NCBI GenBank assembly: GCA_964506185.1
Contig: CAZDKL010000036.1
Span: 1-7,874, forward strand
Length of the DNA stretch: 7,874 nt
Source: UBA2144 sp964506185
GTDB taxonomy: Bacteria > Patescibacteriota > Gracilibacteria > Peribacterales > Peribacteraceae
Reading direction: 5' to 3'
Below the pieces are notes generated by a model. The model was not told the DNA's origin and made no database searches. It was given only the letters and a program-made list of their open reading frames with translations. The position numbers and the translations under genes were made by a program. Of the stretch, positions 7,001 to 7,874 are shown in pieces; positions within the stretch are counted from its first letter, which is position 1, and each line of letters opens with the position of its first letter.

Positions 7001-7874
7001 CTGAGAATGTGTTGTTAAGACTGAAGACTGATCCGTTCAGAAGTAATCCCTGACCTGGGGTGTATGTAGTTCCGCTGTCTTCTGCCCAACTTACAGCTCC
7101 AGCTCCATCTGTTTTGAGTATGTAGTTTGCAGTTCCATCTGAAGTTGGAAGTGTGTAAGCAGCACCAATTGTCACTGCACCTTTGAGTGAAGATGCTCCA
7201 TCAATAACCAAAGTTCCGCTTGAGGATATGTTTCCTTCGATTGAAAGTGTTCCTGAACCTGCAATATTTCCTGATGTATATAGAGTTCCTGTGATTGCAG
7301 TGTTGTTGTTTAGGTATGTGAGGCCGTCGACGGAGAGGGAGCCTGAGCCTGCAATGTTTCCTGTTGTATTTAGAGTTGAGGACAAAGTTGCTGCTCCTGT
7401 AACTCCAAGAGTTGAACCAAGTGTAGCTGCTCCTTGGAGTGATGAAGCTCCTTGAATTGAAAGTGTTCCAGATCCTGCAACGTTTCCGGTTGTATTCTGC
7501 GTGCCTGTAATTACTGTATTTGCATTTAGGTATGTAAGGCCGTCGACTGAGAGGACGCCTGAGGAAGTCAGAAGATCTTGTGCATGAACAGTTAATCCTG
7601 AAGATGTTCCAGTGACCTCAAGTGATGTTCCTGAGAATGTGTTGTTTAGACTGAAGACTGATCCGTTCAGGAGAAGACCTTGGCCTGGTGTGTAGGTTGT
7701 CCCCGTATTCTGATCGGTTGCCCACGTGAGTTGACCGGATCCATCGGTTGTTAGTACTTTTCCTGAAGCTGCTCCATCTGAATATGGAAATGTGTATGTA
7801 ACTGAGTTGGCCCTGAGAGTTGAACCAAGTGTTACAGCCCCCTGAAGAGATGAAGCTCCTTGAATTGAAAGAGT
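1062..7874 (-). CDS. Giant repetitive beta-strand surface/fibre protein with Peptidase_G2-like domain, 5' end missing
   Basis: The frame is open from the right edge to TAA at 1062-1064: 2,270 residues are visible and the start and any signal peptide are outside the window. The TTG at 7383-7385 is not the start, because the same repeats continue upstream of it. Counting from the right edge, the layout is: residues 1-1450, Ser/Gly/Thr-rich beta-strand units in tandem; 398-602, an inserted globular domain; five GIG(T/H/N)..P...L.V.G-like motifs as in phage tail-fibre proteins; about 1612-1755, a Peptidase_G2-like domain; 1755-1835, acidic helices; 1840-1960, more strand units; 1982-2042, a lectin-like beta domain; 2067-2130, a Trp/Cys segment; 2131-2270, a low-complexity tail. 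Only four cysteines were seen, in two close pairs. No LPXTG sorting motif or C-terminal membrane helix is present. The likely role is an extracellular fibre or adhesin, trimeric if the phage-appendage analogy holds; this is inferred from composition and domain types. A prophage fibre is less likely given the neighbours. Confidence 0.9.
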   Translation of the reverse strand, partial: TLSIQGASSLQGAVTLGSTLRANSVTYTFPYSDGAASGKVLTTDGSGQLTWATDQNTGTTYTPGQGLLLNGSVFSLNNTFSGTSLEVTGTSSGLTVHAQDLLTSSGVLSVDGLTYLNANTVITGTQNTTGNVAGSGTLSIQGASSLQGAATLGSTLGVTGAATLSSTLNTTGNIAGSGSLSVDGLTYLNNNTAITGTLYTSGNIAGSGTLSIEGNISSSGTLVIDGASSLKGAVTIGAAYTLPTSDGTANYILKTDGAGAVSWAEDSGTTYTPGQGLLLNGSVFSLNNTFSGTSLEITGTSSGLVVHAQDLLTSSGALSVLGTSSLQGAVTMDSTLVAAGNISTAGTLSGANLTVMSGAISYVLGRTGIGHTAPDTSLDVDGAFTIRQVTAPAPTAAVSYHSENDNSAVGTSVTVTKPSGTVEGDFLIAMHAYMDDAAASNINTPAGWTKLGTKSTSSDANATVFYKHAGASEPADYTFTVNVSDSLTVNILRYSNVHLTSPIDVSANTTDSGYHPDAPTVTTNHDSSQIIRFAVSDEMSGMTLEDSTPTDHSKLSYYQMAGDGGSMVVTTTLENAGAAGTAEFSAGMNDTALWTIALAPADGDSDPINPDSDAVVFWMADGNGSGSDGDVFAISNDGTSSSTVKIIDHSFGALGSDIVHADSSLSSSGTLVVDGASSFRSSMSGTSLRIDDSLDVWGSIATSGSLLVDTSIAGSGSLSVDGLVYLNANTVVTGNLNTSGNIAGSGTLSIEGNMSSSGTLTVDGATSLKGAVTIGTAYTLPSVDGSANYILKTDGAGTLSWAENAGGTTYKAGQGLTLANSFFALNNTFSGTSLEITGTSSGLVLHAQDLFTSSGALSIEGSSTFQNLTDATTSFQILDSDGGDPVFNVDTTNERVGIGTIPTVDFEVSGTASGLLLSAQDRLTSSGTLSVDGLTYLNDNTSITGTLNASSNISGSGVLSIEGVSSLKGLVTLADSLNVSTNIAGSGTLSIQGASSLQGATTLGSTLNTTGNIAGSGSLSIDGLVYLNANTVVTGNINTSGNIAGSGTLSIEGTSSLLGAVTIGGNFTLPTADGDNGQVLKTNGAGVLTWSPDNAAGSGMDQANGDTRYVNVSGDAMTGGLLISSVDLAGQSVDAGMLLEISGAASGWSLHAQDLLTSSGALSIEGGINSSGALVIDGTSSLQGAVTIGGNYTLPTADGSANYILKTDGAGTLSWAENVGGSSYSAGQGLSLNGTVFSLSSAFSGSSLHISDVLASSGALSIEGATTFQSASDATTFFQILDNDGGNPVFNVDTTNERVGIGTASPEEELHIFGNSNDDIGFVQENQTAGTHARANNIFYIDDRKNGNFGMASTAYTQVADWAGAMYFNNFSGGGGMSFAIANSTKLKIANGGNVGIGNIDPSTLLDVTGAMSGHSIHARDLITSSGALSIEGTSTFQNLTDSVTAFQIFDTDGGSPVFNVDTENEMVGIGTASPQTALEVIGTMSGQRLSVISTAASETGALYVNAKHTTSTGVLIYTEAQTGAALAIEVNSYVNKEFVPHILFGYNGEFESSMYLTDTGSLRIQSTSGSTLTLDSESSTATDNVFRVYSDVTSDENIIWRIAADGKSYADGTHGTSGADYAEWFFSKDELVSGEVVCIDIARDNAVERCKNEADGNLMGIVSTNPAILGNYITGASGLPVPNHYMIGLIGQVPAKVIVEEGKPIRAGDALTSASELGYARLAEPGEPTVGVALEDQESGEGVVNVLISRRNSSITVDAVEAHVLETVAAMEIEDEVELMITDAVENLDAGHLADLITEFKGSELVTASEVEDIVKSDRASQESKITEAVENWLSRENVQFKGSVRITDSLQVPSLHVSTLTSSGVVLLQNELKVHGAALFYESVTAFKDMSVQGELKINGESVEDMITRLSGSGSGSVMEFDLDQTSSVELGELVVHDALTVLGNITIKGLAKFLGDVEVGGELIVSKNQAGVAQIPLTGKEVIVPFEPKFKSTPVVTATSDSFADWRMSFRSQTGFVIELKDSAEEEVTFAWTALALKDLKIESGDREDGVVMRDFPVDELGYPISSSEIWNGCIRQRVPLDDNGKPYNCSRYHDGNKWTHPDFGIEFVWDSELSERLVLPFGWVVVQEETEEAEETEETEETEETEETKETEETNEDDNEQDTGSGSTTTGSGSTTGTGSTTTDTGTGSTTTGTGSITEPEPEPEPEPEPEPEPEPEPEPEPESEPEPASSTGSTPSTSSGQASSPQAGSTSSPQAGSTTGTGSTS
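1096..1157 (-). repeat. Tandem copies of CCTTCGACAAGCTCAGG-type dispersed repeat inside the coding tail
   Basis: Plus-strand GCCTGCGGTGAGCTTG occurs at 1096-1111 and 1120-1135, 24 bases apart; the first copy continues as TCGAACCC. A third unit at 1136-1157 ends with CCTGAGCTTGTCGAAGG (1141-1157). The reverse complement, CCTTCGACAAGCTCAGG, is a short repeat I remember as dispersed in many environmental and CPR genomes. Here it is translated in frame and gives STSSGQASSPQAG followed by a second SSPQAGS. The repeats are seen directly; identity with the dispersed family is from memory. Confidence 0.65.
1165..1181. repeat. Imperfect palindrome CCCGTGCTTGATGCGGG
   Basis: Arms CCCG(T)GC and GCGGG flank TTGAT. 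It differs at two of 17 positions from CCCGCACTTGATGCGGG, the core of a palindromic repeat I recall from intergenic regions of many bacteria. It sits eight bases from the CCTTCGACAAGCTCAGG-type cluster and is translated within the PASSTGST segment of the giant protein. Confidence 0.4.
1180..1269 (-). repeat. Glu-Pro tract: fifteen 6-bp units
   Basis: Fifteen consecutive 6-base units, mostly GGCTCG or GGTTCG on the plus strand, encode an almost pure (Glu-Pro)n tract, with one Ser for Pro. Because the unit is two codons, slippage would change length without breaking the frame. EP repeats are stiff and extended and often serve as wall- or periplasm-spanning spacers; that role is inferred. Confidence 0.9.
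1281..1376 (-). repeat. Gly/Ser/Thr low-complexity linker
   Basis: Degenerate repeats of a GTTGTTGAACC-like unit on the plus strand encode TGSGSTTTGSGSTTGTG-type sequence between the EET and EP tracts. It is a flexible linker without a recognisable domain. Confidence 0.75.
1398..1485 (-). repeat. Glu-Glu-Thr tract: 9-bp units
   Basis: Tandem 9-base units (TTCTTCTGT or TTCCTCTGT, plus strand) encode EET repeats with single Ala and Lys variants. The two synonymous forms largely alternate, giving an 18-base period. This suggests growth by duplication of a two-unit block. It marks the start of the low-complexity tail, directly after the FGWVVVQ end of the folded part. Confidence 0.88.
1485..1675 (-). 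other. Trp/Cys-containing segment of the giant protein
   Basis: About 63 residues, starting near EIWNGCIRQRVPLDD and ending in FGWVVVQ, carry two cysteines 15 residues apart (NGC...YNC) and four tryptophans. This looks like a small folded module stabilised by one disulfide just before the unstructured tail. I recognise no family. Confidence 0.45.
1752..1930 (-). other. Lectin-like beta domain of the giant protein
   Basis: About 60 residues with the layout VPFEPKFKSTPVVTAT ... W ... TGFVIEL ... FAWTALAL. The spacing of 'F..P.V', 'tGF.i' and 'W.Al' resembles small beta-sandwich domains such as H-type lectins found at the ends of phage and bacterial fibres. The match is by eye only, so carbohydrate binding is a hypothesis. 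Confidence 0.35.
2612..3040 (-). other. Peptidase_G2-like autoprocessing/chaperone domain of the giant protein
   Basis: About 143 residues begin near SGADYAEWFF (ADYAEWFF at 2994-3017). Further blocks are EVVCID, MGIVSTNPAILGN, MIGLIGQVPAKV, AGDALTSAS and VLISRRN. The 'ADYAE.F' start and 'GIVS..P' core resemble the Peptidase_G2 intramolecular chaperone domain of phi29-type neck appendages, which cleaves itself after trimer assembly. From memory the same blocks recur in giant CPR surface proteins. Two cysteines, 11 residues apart, fall here. A following acidic helical part (EIEDEVELMITDAVENL) could trimerise. Self-cleavage in this protein is untested. Confidence 0.5.
3457..3575 (-). repeat. 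VGIGT module copy 3
   Basis: Encodes TFQNL ... FQIFDTDGGSPVFNVDT.NEMVGIGTASP, the copy nearest the C-terminus of a module repeated three times (others at 3965-4081 and 5163-5290). The 'VGIGT.sP...L.V.G' ending is common in phage tail-fibre and collar proteins. Confidence 0.75.
3965..4081 (-). repeat. VGIGT module copy 2
   Basis: Encodes TFQS ... FQILDNDGGNPVFNVDT followed by NERVGIGTASPEEELHIFG. It leads into a unique stretch (3710-3945) containing IDDRKNGNFGMAST and NNFSGGGGMSFAI that occurs only once in the protein. Confidence 0.75.
4060..4313 (-). repeat. LPT-DG macro-repeat copy 5
   Basis: Encodes YTLPTADGSANYILKTDGAG, SWAENVGGSSYSAGQGL and the AFSGSSLHISDVLASSG ending. It is a variant in which the usual SSGL.VHAQDLL block is shortened to SLHISDVL. 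One of five related units in the giant protein. Confidence 0.75.
4380..4685 (-). repeat. LPT-DG macro-repeat copy 4, divergent
   Basis: Encodes FTLPTADGDNGQVLKTNGAG and then a unique middle (DQANGDTRYVNVSGDAMTGG) before rejoining the consensus at SGWSLHAQDLLTSSGALSIEG. The 'TRYVNVSGDAMTGGL' phrase is typical of phage tail-fibre repeats, which supports a fibre-like fold. Confidence 0.75.
5163..5290 (-). repeat. VGIGT module copy 1
   Basis: Encodes TFQNLTDATTSFQILDSDGG, PVFNVDTTNERVGIGTIP and, downstream, EVSGTASGLLLSAQD. First (most N-terminal) of the three full modules. Confidence 0.75.
5270..5563 (-). repeat. LPT-DG macro-repeat copy 3
   Basis: Encodes YTLPSVDGSANYILKTDGAG, SWAENAGGTTYKAGQGL, LNNTFSGTSLEITGTSSG and LVLHAQDLFTSSGALSIEG. 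It matches copies 1 and 2 closely at the protein level but differs at many synonymous sites, so this duplication looks older than that of copies 1 and 2. Confidence 0.8.
6069..6683 (-). other. Unique ~205-residue domain inserted in the repeat array
   Basis: Between a TGIGHTAPDTSLDVDG motif and the next SSSGTLVVDG strand lies a non-repetitive domain: VSYHSENDN, EGDFLIAMHAY, NTPAGWTKLGTKS, FYKHAGASEPADYTFTV, SPIDVSANTTDSG, then an APTVTTNHDSSQIIRFAVS region and the WTIALAPADG end. The 'GD.LIA....P.GWT......YK.A...EP..YTF' pattern occurs in many environmental and phage surface proteins and looks like a beta-sandwich. Its ligand is unknown. Confidence 0.6.
6890..7170 (-). repeat. LPT-DG macro-repeat copy 2
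   Basis: Encodes YTLPTSDGTANYILKTDGAG, SWAEDSGTTYTPGQGLLLNG, VFSLNNTFSGTSLEITGTSS and LVVHAQDLLTSSGALSVLG. Its central part is almost identical in DNA to copy 1: 7000-7040 and 7630-7670 differ at one base in 41. Confidence 0.82.
7545..7811 (-). repeat. LPT-DG macro-repeat copy 1
   Basis: Encodes YTFPYSDGAASGKVLTTDGS, LTWATDQNTGTTYTPGQGLL, LNGSVFSLNNTFSGTSLEVT and LTVHAQDLLTSSGVLSVDG. The first third is more divergent than in copies 2-5, while the second half is nearly identical to copy 2, which suggests a patchwork made by recombination or gene conversion. Confidence 0.8.
7852..7874 (-). repeat. LSIQGAS strand unit at the right edge
   Basis: The last 23 bases repeat, with one difference, 7444-7466, and closely match 4890-4912; all encode LSIQGAS in the same frame. 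This shows that the repeat array, and hence the gene, continues past the window edge. Confidence 0.75.

Noticed and set aside
3550..7874. Prophage tail-fibre gene
   Set aside because: GIGT and 'TRYVNVSGDAMTGG' motifs fit fibres, but the neighbours are a signal-peptide protein and a CPR-type membrane protein, with no phage structural, lysis or integrase gene. It stays possible if the right flank is viral.

Overview
All recognisable genes in this window lie on the minus strand, so transcription runs from high to low coordinates. There are three: a giant repetitive surface or fibre-type protein (1062 to the right edge, 5' end missing), a 139-residue single-pass membrane protein (586-1005), and a cysteine-rich, acidic exported protein (1-456, 3' end missing). 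No tRNA, rRNA, CRISPR array, integrase or transposase was seen. No gap between genes exceeds about 130 bases.

The best guess for the source is an uncultured Candidate Phyla Radiation (Patescibacteria) chromosome, moderate confidence. Three things point there, all from memory and not from a search. The 139-residue protein has the 'PTVATI.D.EKL...PFY.KAENGD....' pattern that recurs in that group. The giant protein carries an 'ADYAEWF ... MGIVSTNPAILGN ... LIGQVPAKV ... VLISRRN' domain typical of its very large surface proteins. Its 3' end contains the CCTTCGACAAGCTCAGG-type dispersed repeat seen in many environmental genomes. Stops are TAA and more than 2,500 codons are read without an in-frame TGA, which argues against the UGA=Gly code of Gracilibacteria and Absconditabacteria. 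A phage or prophage fibre is the main alternative for the giant gene, but nothing else here looks viral.

The giant protein, read N- to C-terminally (right to left), begins with roughly 1,450 residues built from recurring beta-strand-type units: about twenty 'SSG.LSI.G' strands, five larger 'LPT.DG..NYILKTDGAG.LSWAE' modules and three 'DGG.PVFNVDT.NE.VGIGT' modules. A separate domain of about 200 residues (6069-6683) interrupts this array. A Peptidase_G2-like domain follows (2612-3040), then an acidic helical stretch, a second short strand region, a lectin-like beta domain, a Trp/Cys segment, and a low-complexity tail of EET, GT/S and EP repeats that ends in sequence encoded by dispersed palindromic repeats.

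The two downstream genes follow after 56 and 129 bases. Both have the same unusual leader directly before ATG (AATAT..CGTTA..TAGATTyGC..CCCCCT) and no Shine-Dalgarno sequence. All three products look exported or membrane-bound, so the window reads as a cell-envelope locus. Calling it an attachment system is inference.
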